Shown one piece after another: positions 6,542 to 15,012 of a stretch of 53,808 nt of DNA. The stretch lies in the NCBI GenBank assembly GCA_021769425.1, contig JAETSX010000026.1, forward strand, positions 1 through 53,808, written 5' to 3'. The first letter of the stretch is position 1. Every line of letters starts with the position of its first letter. The position numbers and the translations under genes were made by a program. The notes under the pieces are model-generated. The model searched no databases and was not told the origin of the DNA. It saw nothing but the letters and a program-made list of their open reading frames with translations. This stretch comes from Eubacterium sp. (lineage in GTDB: Bacteria; Bacillota; Clostridia; Lachnospirales; Lachnospiraceae).

Positions 6542-8314
6542 TCATTCTTCCATCTTCCTGACGCGGCTTCCATCTCCGATGCTTCTGCTGGAATTGCTGA
6601 TAATCTCCTGTTCTGAGGTCAAAATCCCGTCTTCCAGCGCTGCATTGGCGCTGTTCTTATCCAGAACTTTTACTTCATAGCGTTTGGCAGCCAATTCTTT
6701 TCCCATGACGCCCTGCTCTTCCTCCATCACCAGCACATAACATCCATTCTGCTCCTCATGAAGAGCCTGAACCGGAATGACAGTGGAATAATTCTCTGAC
6801 TTCTGAACAATTTCAATCTCTGCCCGTGTGCCTGTCTCCAATCTCCCATCCGGCATATCAATTACAATATCCAGCAATGTGGGATCTTCCTCATTTTCTG
6901 TCACACTGGTTACGGTATAATCGGTGATTTTTTCTTTGCTTCCGGACACGCTGATGTTAACCTGGCATCCTTTGCTGACATATTTCTCATTGGATTTATC
7001 CACCGAAGCTCTCAGACGGCTTCCCTGAGAGGTATCCGCCAGACGCACAGCCGTTCCCTCTGCGGTAAAATCTCCGGTGGTAATAGCAATATTTGTTACA
7101 ACTCCCTGAACCGGCGCCGTAATCCGGCCTTCTGCATTTTTCAAATCCTGCAGTTTACCCAGAGCCAGTTCCTGCTGCTGGCTGGTAATCTCATTCTGCC
7201 TGGATGTGCTGTCTGACGCTGCCGGCGCATTTGCATCTTCCATGGCTCTTGCCGCTGTCTTTACATTTTCTGTCCGGGCGGACACTGCCGCTTCATAGGC
7301 TGCTTTTGCCTCTGCCGCCGCCTGTTCCAGCCGGACCTTCTCCGCCTCCCAGGTTGAACGTTCCTCTTCTGCGCTCTGCCCATTCCCATTTGATTCTGGC
7401 TGGCTGTTTCCTTCCTCCTGCCCATTCTCATTTGATTCTGGCTGGCTGCTTCCTTCCTCCTGCCCATTCTCATTTGATTCTGGCTGGCTGTTTTCTTCCT
7501 TCCGCTCATTTTCGTTCTGGCCGGAAGGGCTGTTTCCCGCTCCTTTCCGGCTTTCCTCCTGAGTGAGACGGCTGTTTTCCTCCCTTTTCTCATCTTCTTC
7601 CTGAGTAAAATGCCTGCCTTCTCCTGCACTCTGTTCACTTTCATCTCTCTGAGGGTCAGCCGCAGCGCCTTCTCCTGCATTTTGTTCACTTTCATCTTCC
7701 TGAGGATCAGCCGCAGCGCCTTCTCCGCCATTTTCTGCTGCGTCACCTTTTCCGCCTGTTTGCTGTTTTGTCCTGCTTCCCCCGGCGTCTGCAGCCGGCG
7801 GGCCCGCTGCCAGAAAGTTCTGCAATTCCTGCTCTGCCTGATCCCAGGCCGCTTTTGCCTGAGCCACCGATGTGTCCCCGTCAGCTACCGCCTGATTATA
7901 ATCCTCAGCGGCCCTGGTCTTTGCCCGTTCCCGGTTCTGCTGCTCCACATCCCGGGAACTTCTGGCATCCTGATTCTGCAGCTTTGACTTCTCCAATTCC
8001 TGTTCCGCCGCCAGGATCTGTTCTTCCAGTTCCTCCATATCAACGGTAAACAACACATCTCCAGCTTCCACCGACTGGCCTTCCCGGACAAAAATTTCCT
8101 TCACCCGCTGTCCGCTCTCTGTATATACTGCAATTTCTTTTCCGGCTTCCACCCTGCCGCTTCCGTTTACCTTGTGGTCAATGGTTCCGGTGGTAATCCT
8201 TACCGTTTCCACCCTTGCCATGGACGCCCCGCTTAAGGCTCTTGACAAAATGGTAAACAGCAGCATAACGGCCAGAAAACCGCTGAATATTCCAAAAACT
8301 TTTTTCCTGTCCAT
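6542..8314 (-). CDS. HlyD/MacA-type efflux adaptor with repetitive insert
   Basis: A 590-residue membrane fusion protein. It has a signal anchor (about 7-27), a first lipoyl half near 45-95 (KVNGSGRVEAGKEIAVY, then VREGQSVEAGDVLF), a long coiled-coil hairpin (about 95-375), a second lipoyl half (ITAPVQGVVTNIAI) and beta-barrel domains to about 520. The coiled coil is interrupted by a low-complexity acidic insert of about 140 residues made of two repeat arrays. Adaptors of this family join an inner-membrane MacB-type transporter; here the MacB-like gene follows directly. It lies 23 nt after the permease gene, hence in the operon. The insert is unusual for the family and may be a flexible, wall-spanning stretch. 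Confidence 0.88.
   Translation of the reverse strand: MDRKKVFGIFSGFLAVMLLFTILSRALSGASMARVETVRITTGTIDHKVNGSGRVEAGKEIAVYTESGQRVKEIFVREGQSVEAGDVLFTVDMEELEEQILAAEQELEKSKLQNQDARSSRDVEQQNRERAKTRAAEDYNQAVADGDTSVAQAKAAWDQAEQELQNFLAAGPPAADAGGSRTKQQTGGKGDAAENGGEGAAADPQEDESEQNAGEGAAADPQRDESEQSAGEGRHFTQEEDEKREENSRLTQEESRKGAGNSPSGQNENERKEENSQPESNENGQEEGSSQPESNENGQEEGNSQPESNGNGQSAEEERSTWEAEKVRLEQAAAEAKAAYEAAVSARTENVKTAARAMEDANAPAASDSTSRQNEITSQQQELALGKLQDLKNAEGRITAPVQGVVTNIAITTGDFTAEGTAVRLADTSQGSRLRASVDKSNEKYVSKGCQVNISVSGSKEKITDYTVTSVTENEEDPTLLDIVIDMPDGRLETGTRAEIEIVQKSENYSTVIPVQALHEEQNGCYVLVMEEEQGVMGKELAAKRYEVKVLDKNSANAALEDGILTSEQEIISNSSRSIGDGSRVRKMEE
7379..7504 (-). repeat. Three in-frame 42-bp repeats inside the adaptor gene
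   Basis: Units 7379-7420, 7421-7462 and 7463-7504 encode the 14-residue repeat ESNENGQEEGSSQP with single changes. A degenerate fourth copy follows. Confidence 0.9.
7617..7719 (-). repeat. Two in-frame 51-bp repeats inside the adaptor gene
   Basis: Two copies encode the 17-residue repeat AAADPQEDESEQNAGEG and its variant AAADPQRDESEQSAGEG. Both keep the reading frame and the acidic Glu/Gln-rich character. Confidence 0.8.
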
Positions 8315-8337
8315 TCGTCTGTTCCTTTCTCGGCTGC

Positions 8338-9342
8338 TTACTCTTTTACTGCGCCTGCCATAATTCCCTGTTCCAGATAATCCTGCCCGCCTAAAAATAC
8401 CATCAGCGCCGGAAAAAACGTAACTACTGAAGCCGCAAAGGCCATGCCGGACTGATTCACGGATGTAATATCCGGCAGAAAAACAGATAAGGGAAACAGG
8501 CTTTTCTCTTTCAGAAATGTCAAAGGCTGTTCAATCAGGCTCCAGTATTCCAAAAATCCCAGAACCATAGCCGCAATAACTCCAGAGGAACCAATGGGCA
8601 ATGCAAGATAGAGGAAAATCTGCCACTCCCGCGCCCCGTCCAGTCTTGCCGATTCCAGCAGACTGTCCGGTATCTCCGTAAAAAAACGATAGATGATAAA
8701 TACCGGAAAGGTGGAGAATATCCCCGGCAGGATAATTCCCCACAGATTATCTGTCAAAGCCAGCCGGTCCAGCGCCAGATAATCTGAAAGCATCAATACC
8801 TGAAAAGGCAGAAGCATTAATATCATATAAATCAGAAAAAATCCTCTTTTCCAGGGAAATTCATATTTGGCAAACCCCCATGCCGCCCCGGTTCCCACCA
8901 CAAGCTGCCCAGCCAGAACGCCGAAGGTGATTTTTATGGAGTTCCAGAACATTACGAAAAATTCCGGAGAATCCAGAAAAACTTCCACGTAATGGCGCAG
9001 AGTGGGAAAGCCAGGCAGCAGCGGAAAATCTGCGTACCCCTGTTTTCCTGAAATCACTGCTCCAAGGCAGGCTCCCAGTTCATCTTTTCCCATAAAAGAA
9101 CCGGATATCAGGCAAAACACCGGATACAAAGCTGCAGACGCCAATAAAGTTAATATGCCCCAGAGAATCGCTTTTCCCATATGAACTGTTTTCAGCTTGC
9201 CGGCTATCTTACGAAATATCAGGTTTTCCAGCCAGTCTTCCTCTCCTGTCTCCCATTCTTCCAGAGCACACTCCTCAAGCTCCCTTTTGGGACTCTGTAT
9301 TTTCCATTCGGATATTTTTTCTTCCATTTTCTTTCTCAACAT
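8338..9342 (-). CDS. CUT1-type ABC permease, MalG-like subunit
   Basis: A 334-residue inner-membrane permease of the binding-protein-dependent sugar transporter family. Six membrane segments follow an unusual charged cytosolic extension of about 55 residues. The conserved EAA loop that docks the ATPase is intact (ESARLDGAREWQIFLYLALP, about residues 221-240). It lies 8 nt downstream of its MalF-like partner, so the two form one heterodimer. No ATPase gene is present in the operon, so a shared MsmK-type ATPase encoded elsewhere is the likely energy source. Confidence 0.88.
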   Translation of the reverse strand: MLRKKMEEKISEWKIQSPKRELEECALEEWETGEEDWLENLIFRKIAGKLKTVHMGKAILWGILTLLASAALYPVFCLISGSFMGKDELGACLGAVISGKQGYADFPLLPGFPTLRHYVEVFLDSPEFFVMFWNSIKITFGVLAGQLVVGTGAAWGFAKYEFPWKRGFFLIYMILMLLPFQVLMLSDYLALDRLALTDNLWGIILPGIFSTFPVFIIYRFFTEIPDSLLESARLDGAREWQIFLYLALPIGSSGVIAAMVLGFLEYWSLIEQPLTFLKEKSLFPLSVFLPDITSVNQSGMAFAASVVTFFPALMVFLGGQDYLEQGIMAGAVKE

Positions 9343-9350
9343 CCTGCCAC

Positions 9351-10229
9351 CTAATACTCTTTCCCGCTGTCCCAGGCTCTCTGTAACAGTAAAATCAGCC
9401 CCAGCAAGATTACGCTTTCCGCCACCGCAGCAGCAGCCATTTTATCAAAGGAAAATGATCGGAACCAGTTGTTAAACAAATGCTGCATCATATAAATGCT
9501 TTCATGAGGATAATCCCCTGCAACCAGATAGGACTCCCGAAATACCTTAAAGGAATTCAGAAAGGACAATACAGTAATTGTATACAGGGAAGGTTTTAAA
9601 TTCGGCAGCGTGATTTTCCAAAAACACTGCCATTCCCCCGCCCCGTCCACTTTCGCCGCTTCATAAATATTTTCTGAAATTCCTGCAAGTCCCGCCATCC
9701 ACAGTACAATATCATACCCGAGATTTTTCCAGATGTAGCTGACCACCAGTATCCAAAAGGCGCTGGAGGTGTTCATCCAGTCTTTTCCTGCCGCTCCCAG
9801 ATTGGAAAGCCAGTGATTCAAAAGCCCCTGGGAATGAAACAAAAGCCGCCACACCAACGCAACAGAAACTGCCGGCAGCGCCATCGGCATCAGAAATGCG
9901 CTTTTGATAAAACTGCCGTATTTACTCCGATATAAAATCACTGCGCATGCCAGCGCCAGAATAATCAGCAGCGGAATGCAGAATACCGTAAAACGCAGTG
10001 TGTTTTTCACGGCCAGCAAAAATGCGGTATTCTCTGTAATGGTGCGGTAATTCGCCAATCCAACGAAGCGGTTGTCTACCGCCCCCAAAAAGGAGCGGCG
10101 GACAACATCTGCATAGGGCAGAAGATAAAATACCATCACCCCCAGAAAGCTGGGCAGTATCCACAGGAATCCCTGCCACTTTTTACGATCCCAGGCGCCT
10201 TTTGAAAATTTTTTCACTGTCCCATGCAT
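9351..10229 (-). CDS. CUT1-type ABC permease, MalF-like subunit
   Basis: A 292-residue permease with six membrane segments and the EAA loop EAAKVDGAGEWQCFWKITLP (about 189-208). It starts with the family-typical WILPSFLGVMVFYLLPY segment. It sits 15 nt after the lipoprotein gene and 8 nt before the MalG-like gene. Substrate is unknown; sugar or glycoside uptake is the family norm, but the attached solute-binding protein is atypical. Confidence 0.88.
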   Translation of the reverse strand: MHGTVKKFSKGAWDRKKWQGFLWILPSFLGVMVFYLLPYADVVRRSFLGAVDNRFVGLANYRTITENTAFLLAVKNTLRFTVFCIPLLIILALACAVILYRSKYGSFIKSAFLMPMALPAVSVALVWRLLFHSQGLLNHWLSNLGAAGKDWMNTSSAFWILVVSYIWKNLGYDIVLWMAGLAGISENIYEAAKVDGAGEWQCFWKITLPNLKPSLYTITVLSFLNSFKVFRESYLVAGDYPHESIYMMQHLFNNWFRSFSFDKMAAAAVAESVILLGLILLLQRAWDSGKEY

Positions 10230-10244
10230 CTGCTTTCCCTTTCC

Positions 10245-12596
10245 TTATTCTGCCAGATAAATATTTACCTTCTGCATAATGGCGTCCGTTCCTTCTTCCG
10301 GGGACAACTCCCCTTTCAGAACTTTTGCTCCCTGTTCCACTACAGCCTCTTTGATCACATCATCCTGCAATGCCGGAGTTGTCAGTGATTCTGCCAAATC
10401 TGTAAGCTTCTGGATTTCTTCCTCCGGCGTGGGAGTCATTGCATAATCCAGCATTTCATCCATATCCCCTCCGCCCGCTACCCCTACCAGACTTTCTTTG
10501 CCAGCGTATTCATGACCGTCGATCACGCTTTGAAAAGATTCCTTTTCCACTGGAAATCCACCAAACTGGGATATTTTCTGAGCCTCCGGAGAAAACAGGT
10601 ATCTGACAAATTCTTCCGCGGTCTCCGGCTGGGCCGCTTTACTGCTGATTCCAAGTATCATGGCAGGCACAAAAACATTCTCCGCCTGCCCCGGCATCAG
10701 GCCGTAGTCTCCCCCCTCCAGCTTACTGTTTACCGCATTCATCATGCCGTAATCCATCCGTCCAAATAATCCTGTATTTACCTTAATTTTTCCAAATGCC
10801 AGATCAAAATCTCCCCAGCTTAAAGATACTTTCTGAAGTTCATTGACCGCTCCGTTCTGGCTGACAGACTGGTATACGGTCTCATCCAGCGCACTGCTGT
10901 CATATTCTCCATAAGCATTCTTAAGTTTTGATAAAAATTCTGTTATCTTTCCTGCATCCAGCGTTTTATCTTCCTTCTGCCATGCCGCGCCGCAGCTATA
11001 CCAAAATTTCTCAATCAGCGATTCCGGATCGGTATTGGCTAAAATTCCCTGTTTGGCAGTGAACGCATCAAAATCCTCTCCCGGCGTATAGTACGCGCTG
11101 CTTCCCTGCGCCGCTGGAATCATAAATCTTGCCGGAACTGCGCAGAGCTGTCCCTGAGCGTCCTGGTAAGCAGTCAGAATATTTTCAAAATAACCGCTCT
11201 TATCTTCCAATACCGACGACATATCTTTTAAAATTCCTTTTTCGATATAAGTATTAACCGGCATACCGTCCAGGAGTATCAAATCCGGTCCCTTTCCTGC
11301 CATAATTTCTGTGGTCAGGGTTTTCAGGGCATCAGAAACCGTTGTGCCGTTTTCCTCTGACAATGCTGCCTGATAATTGACATATACATCCGTATGGGCT
11401 TTCTGGAAGCTGCTGACAGCCTGACGCAGTTCCCTGCTATTATATAAAGAATACACCTTCAGCTCTTTATCCGGTTTGGCAGGAGTATCTGCAGACCAGG
11501 TATATTTTAACAGCGCCATACCGGCTCCCGCTCCGGTATTCAAATCATTCGCCGCCACCAGAAGATTCTGCTCATCCAGCATCGTCAAAGCTGCAGGATA
11601 AAAGGCCGGAGCGCCAAGGGAATTCATAGCGCCGTCAATCAACTGTTCCATGACGCTGCCGCCGAATTTATAGTGGAACAAGCCTTTTTGGGTGAGATAA
11701 TAAATGTTTTCCCCTGCATCCAGGCTGTCCACCGCATTAAAAAAACCACTTTCTGCCACGCTTTGCTGCAATGCATCCTCTGCCTGCTGCTCCCCTGTTT
11801 CTGTGTCATACACCAGAGCCTCCGTGCTTGTCACCACGAGCATCTTTTTCCCTGCTGCAAATACCTGGTGAGTATCTTCCACGCCGCTGAAATCGTAGGT
11901 CTGCTTCACACTTCCGTCTGCGGCGCTGATCTGGAAAATCTTATCCGTCATATCCGTTACCAGAATCTGGTCATTGCCCAGAAAACTAATATTTGTAACC
12001 AAATTTTTCACATCTGAAGCATTCAGGCCCTTGTCTTCCACACTGCCGGTGCTTTCTCCTGCTTCATCATCAGCGCCCTGCTCTGCCGCCGGAAGTTCAA
12101 ACGGAACTGCGCCTGCGGTTCCCTCTTTGCTTACCAAACATAAAATCGGTTTGATTCCGCCGTCCGCAATCTGATTATAAACCCATACAGACTGTCCGTC
12201 GGATGAAAGAGCCGCATAATCAATATAGCCGTTCCCTGCATCCTGCAATTCCTCAGGGGCGTCAAAAGCCTTCTCCCAATTTACCCCGGAATCCTTGGAA
12301 TCCCAGACCGTTTCTGTGCCGTCATCCGCATTTTTCCCTATAATCCGAATGGTTCCGTCATCCAGCTTCCTCATATCGTAAATATTGCCAAACACAATGG
12401 GCAGCGTCACGTCCTCCTCCAAAAAACGCCCCATGGCCTGTTCCCCGCCGCCTTCCTCACTGTTTCCTTCTGTATGGCTTCCTCCTGCATTTCCGACTGC
12501 GCCATTGTCTTTCCCGCCGCAGCCGGCAAGGCTTCCAAGAATCATTGTAAATGATAACAAGATCCCCGCTGCACGTTTTAATCTTCCATATTTCAT
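10245..12596 (-). CDS. Lipoprotein: Asp-box propeller-like domain fused to an extracellular solute-binding domain
   Basis: A 783-residue exported lipoprotein. Signal peptide 1-25 ends in the lipobox LAGC with Cys26, followed by a Gly/Glu-rich linker to about 55. Residues 60-375 look like a beta-propeller: short repeated beta-rich modules, one Asp-box (S100-K-D102-S-G104-V-N-W107) and SSDGQSVWVY-type blades. Residues about 378-783 form a family 1 solute-binding domain (ELKVYSLYNSRELRQAVSSF, later GPDLILLDG). Normal CUT1 binding proteins are about 400-450 residues, so the N-terminal half is an added domain. AAGGAGGTAG lies 7 nt before the ATG. It is the first gene of the operon, divergent from the two-component system. 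Confidence 0.85.
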   Translation of the reverse strand: MKYGRLKRAAGILLSFTMILGSLAGCGGKDNGAVGNAGGSHTEGNSEEGGGEQAMGRFLEEDVTLPIVFGNIYDMRKLDDGTIRIIGKNADDGTETVWDSKDSGVNWEKAFDAPEELQDAGNGYIDYAALSSDGQSVWVYNQIADGGIKPILCLVSKEGTAGAVPFELPAAEQGADDEAGESTGSVEDKGLNASDVKNLVTNISFLGNDQILVTDMTDKIFQISAADGSVKQTYDFSGVEDTHQVFAAGKKMLVVTSTEALVYDTETGEQQAEDALQQSVAESGFFNAVDSLDAGENIYYLTQKGLFHYKFGGSVMEQLIDGAMNSLGAPAFYPAALTMLDEQNLLVAANDLNTGAGAGMALLKYTWSADTPAKPDKELKVYSLYNSRELRQAVSSFQKAHTDVYVNYQAALSEENGTTVSDALKTLTTEIMAGKGPDLILLDGMPVNTYIEKGILKDMSSVLEDKSGYFENILTAYQDAQGQLCAVPARFMIPAAQGSSAYYTPGEDFDAFTAKQGILANTDPESLIEKFWYSCGAAWQKEDKTLDAGKITEFLSKLKNAYGEYDSSALDETVYQSVSQNGAVNELQKVSLSWGDFDLAFGKIKVNTGLFGRMDYGMMNAVNSKLEGGDYGLMPGQAENVFVPAMILGISSKAAQPETAEEFVRYLFSPEAQKISQFGGFPVEKESFQSVIDGHEYAGKESLVGVAGGGDMDEMLDYAMTPTPEEEIQKLTDLAESLTTPALQDDVIKEAVVEQGAKVLKGELSPEEGTDAIMQKVNIYLAE

Positions 12597-12666
12597 TTTT
12601 CTACCTCCTTGCTGTCATCCTGATTTGGAATCTGGAAACAGGATATCACAGAAACCTCTAATCTTC

Positions 12667-12707
12667 CTCTAAACAACCCAGAAATTTTTAGAGATTATTT
12701 AGAGATT
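12667..12707. promoter_or_regulatory. Candidate response-regulator boxes between the operon and the two-component system
   Basis: Two direct copies of TTTAGAGATT lie at 12687-12696 and 12698-12707, start to start 11 bp, the spacing expected for tandem OmpR/PhoB-type binding. A third, inverted box (CTCTAAA) is at 12667-12673 toward the lipoprotein gene. The boxes sit 49 nt before the regulator's start codon, just upstream of a TA-rich -10-like stretch (12715-12730). Autoregulation and control of the divergent operon are inferred. Confidence 0.55.
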
Positions 12708-12755
12708 TTTGTGGTATATTTATTTTATAACTTTCCATTTCAAAAGGAGCACAAA

Positions 12756-13439
12756 ATGCGTATACTAATTATAGAAGACGACAAGTCCCTGGCAGAAACC
12801 CTCCGTTTCCAACTGGAACGCAGCCATTTCGAAACGGACGTATGCCACGACGGCGAAGAAGGGCTGCACTTTATTGAGCAGCAGTCCCACGACCTGATTT
12901 TGCTTGACCGGATGCTGCCCGTCCTGGACGGTATTTCGGTTTTAAAAATCACCCGTGAGAAAAACATTTCCACTCCCATCATTTTCGTCACCGCCCTGGG
13001 CTCACTCAATGACAAGATTACGGGACTAGACTGCGGGGCAGATGATTATTTGGTGAAACCCTTTGATTTTGAAGAGCTGCTTGCCAGAATCCGGTGCATT
13101 TTAAGGCGGCCGCCAAAATGGGAAGGCAGCAAACCACTGGAATTGGGTGACATTTCCTATGACACTGACCAGAAAAAGCTGTGCTGCAAAGACGGTTCCT
13201 GTTCCCTTTCTGCCAGAGAAGGGGATTTGCTGGAATTTTTCTTAAGAAATCCGGGACAAACAATCCCCCGCGCTTCTCTGTTAGCCAAAGTCTGGGGACC
13301 GGATGCAGAAGTGGAGGACGGCAATCTGGACAATTATGTTTATTTTCTGCGCCGCAGACTCAAAAGCGTCCAAAGCTCCATACAAGTGAAAACCATTCGG
13401 GGAGTCGGCTACCGGCTGGAGATTTCCCACTCCCCATAA
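12756..13439 (+). CDS. OmpR/PhoB-family response regulator
   Basis: A 227-residue DNA-binding response regulator. The receiver domain (1-115) has acidic pocket residues Glu7/Asp8/Asp9, phospho-acceptor Asp51 in LLDRMLP, Thr in FVTAL, and Lys in VKPFDF. The winged-helix output domain (about 125-222) ends with the typical IRGVGYRL. The start at 12756 is chosen because AAGGAG is 7 nt upstream and the protein then begins MRILIIEDD; the GTG at 12711 lies in the promoter. It pairs with the histidine kinase 52 nt downstream and likely controls the divergent operon. Confidence 0.93.
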   Translation: MRILIIEDDKSLAETLRFQLERSHFETDVCHDGEEGLHFIEQQSHDLILLDRMLPVLDGISVLKITREKNISTPIIFVTALGSLNDKITGLDCGADDYLVKPFDFEELLARIRCILRRPPKWEGSKPLELGDISYDTDQKKLCCKDGSCSLSAREGDLLEFFLRNPGQTIPRASLLAKVWGPDAEVEDGNLDNYVYFLRRRLKSVQSSIQVKTIRGVGYRLEISHSP

Positions 13440-13491
13440 CCCCCAGGCAGCGGCCTGAAACTTTCAATATCCATCCCGCCGGAGGTATCCG

Positions 13492-14793
13492 ATGTTTCAA
13501 AAACTACACATACAGCTAACCTTGTTCTGCACTTTAATCTGCGGCGCGATTCTCGTTTTTATGTCTCTGATTTGCCTGTCCGTTTCCGAAAGGGAATCCA
13601 GAGAACGGAATTTTGCCGACTTTCAAATTAATGTTAATATGCTGGTAAACCACCTGGAAAGCCAGACTGTCATTTCTTATGCCTGGATCAGCCAATTCTG
13701 CACCGACACCCATTTTGAACTGGATATTCAGGATAATGGCTCCAGACTGGTATTTGATACTTTAAGCCCGGGTTCTCTGGATGAAGAACATTTTAACCAG
13801 GTGAGGCAAATTGCTGCGGCAGATTATGGTATCCTGGAAGAATCTGTCACAGCAAATTCTGTCCTTTCCATCCACGAGGAATTTGAACTGGCTGTCAGCG
13901 GAACAACCTACTATGGCGCAATGGTTCTGATCCCCAAGCATAGCGGCGTCCTGAACATTGCAGCGCTTTATTCCCTGACAGAGTTAAACAAAAGGATTCT
14001 GTTTCAGCGTTTTCTGTTTGCCGGAGCAGACATTTTCGGTATCCTTCTTCTGGGTATATTTTTCTGGTTTTTTACCTGGCGCATGATTCAGCCTTTGGCT
14101 GTCAGCCGCCAGAAACAGGCAGAATTTGTAGCAGCCGCTTCCCACGAACTCCGCTCTCCCTTAACGGTCATTTTATCCTGCCTGTCAGCGATGAAACAGG
14201 CTTCCCCAGCGGAAGCGGCGCATTTTTCAGAAACGATAGCACACGAAGGGCAGCGTATGAGCCGACTGATTGATGATATGCTGACCCTTTCTGGCACAGA
14301 CAGCTCCCATTTTGCCATCCACAAGAAACCGGCGGAACTGGACACGCTGCTGCTGTCTGCCTATGAAAAATTTGAACCGCTGGCGCGGAAAAAAAGTATT
14401 TCGCTGCATATATCTTTACCAGAAGAATTGGTACAGCCCTGCCTTTGTGACAGAGAACGCATGGAACAGGTATTTGCAATCCTTTTAGACAACGCCGTCA
14501 GCTACACGCCCATGAATGGAAGTATTTCCCTCTCTTTAAAAACTTCATCGGACAAGCTGACGTTTCGTATTGCAGACAATGGAATTGGCATTCCGGATGA
14601 GGAAAAAGAAGCTGTTTTTGAACGTTTCTACAGATGTGATAAATCCCATAAAGATAAGTCCCATTTTGGACTGGGGCTTTGCATTGCCAGAGAAATTATT
14701 CAAATGCACCGGGGAAAACTGTGGATTGAGGATACCCCCGGAGGCGGCGCCACTTTTGTGATAGCGCTGAAAAAGCATCCCCACACCCTTTAA
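13492..14793 (+). CDS. Sensor histidine kinase
   Basis: A 433-residue membrane kinase. Two membrane segments (about 8-30 and 175-196) flank an extracytoplasmic sensor of about 140 residues. The HisKA box ASHELRSPL places the phospho-His at 218. The N box (LLDNAVSYTP), G1 box (IADNGIGIPDE) and G2 box (HFGLGLCIAREI) are all present. GGAGG lies 6 nt before the ATG. No HAMP domain is evident between TM2 and HisKA. The ligand is unknown; the linked lipoprotein/permease/adaptor operon is the likely target. Confidence 0.93.
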   Translation: MFQKLHIQLTLFCTLICGAILVFMSLICLSVSERESRERNFADFQINVNMLVNHLESQTVISYAWISQFCTDTHFELDIQDNGSRLVFDTLSPGSLDEEHFNQVRQIAAADYGILEESVTANSVLSIHEEFELAVSGTTYYGAMVLIPKHSGVLNIAALYSLTELNKRILFQRFLFAGADIFGILLLGIFFWFFTWRMIQPLAVSRQKQAEFVAAASHELRSPLTVILSCLSAMKQASPAEAAHFSETIAHEGQRMSRLIDDMLTLSGTDSSHFAIHKKPAELDTLLLSAYEKFEPLARKKSISLHISLPEELVQPCLCDRERMEQVFAILLDNAVSYTPMNGSISLSLKTSSDKLTFRIADNGIGIPDEEKEAVFERFYRCDKSHKDKSHFGLGLCIAREIIQMHRGKLWIEDTPGGGATFVIALKKHPHTL

Positions 14794-14904
14794 CGTTTTG
14801 TTCTGAACTACGGGAACAAAGTTTATTATGAAAGTCTCTGACTTCCATAGTAGGATGGCCATGCGGCCCGCCAAACGGCAGGTTAAGCATGATGGGAGGT
14901 TCCT

Positions 14905-15012
14905 ATGAAAGAACAAAGGGGCTGTCCGGTAGAAACACCGAAACAATCAGCTGAATCCGCCAACTTTCCGTACGTCTCTACCCCAACAGCTCCAGCATCT
15001 CTTCTTTTGTAA
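14905..15012 (+). other. Possible 35-codon ORF after the histidine kinase
   Basis: An ATG 5 nt after GGGAGG opens 35 codons (MKEQRGCPVETPKQ at the start) that end inside the antisense 3' end of the SNF2 gene. I recognise no family. The surrounding 14794-14977 holds only a weak hairpin (TTTGTTC with GAACAAA, 14797-14819) that might end the kinase transcript. Confidence 0.2.

Noticed and set aside
6349-6573. N-terminal extension of the MacB-like protein from the ATG at 6573
   Set aside because: It overlaps the adaptor gene and reads an 80-bp duplication in two frames giving two unrelated peptides.
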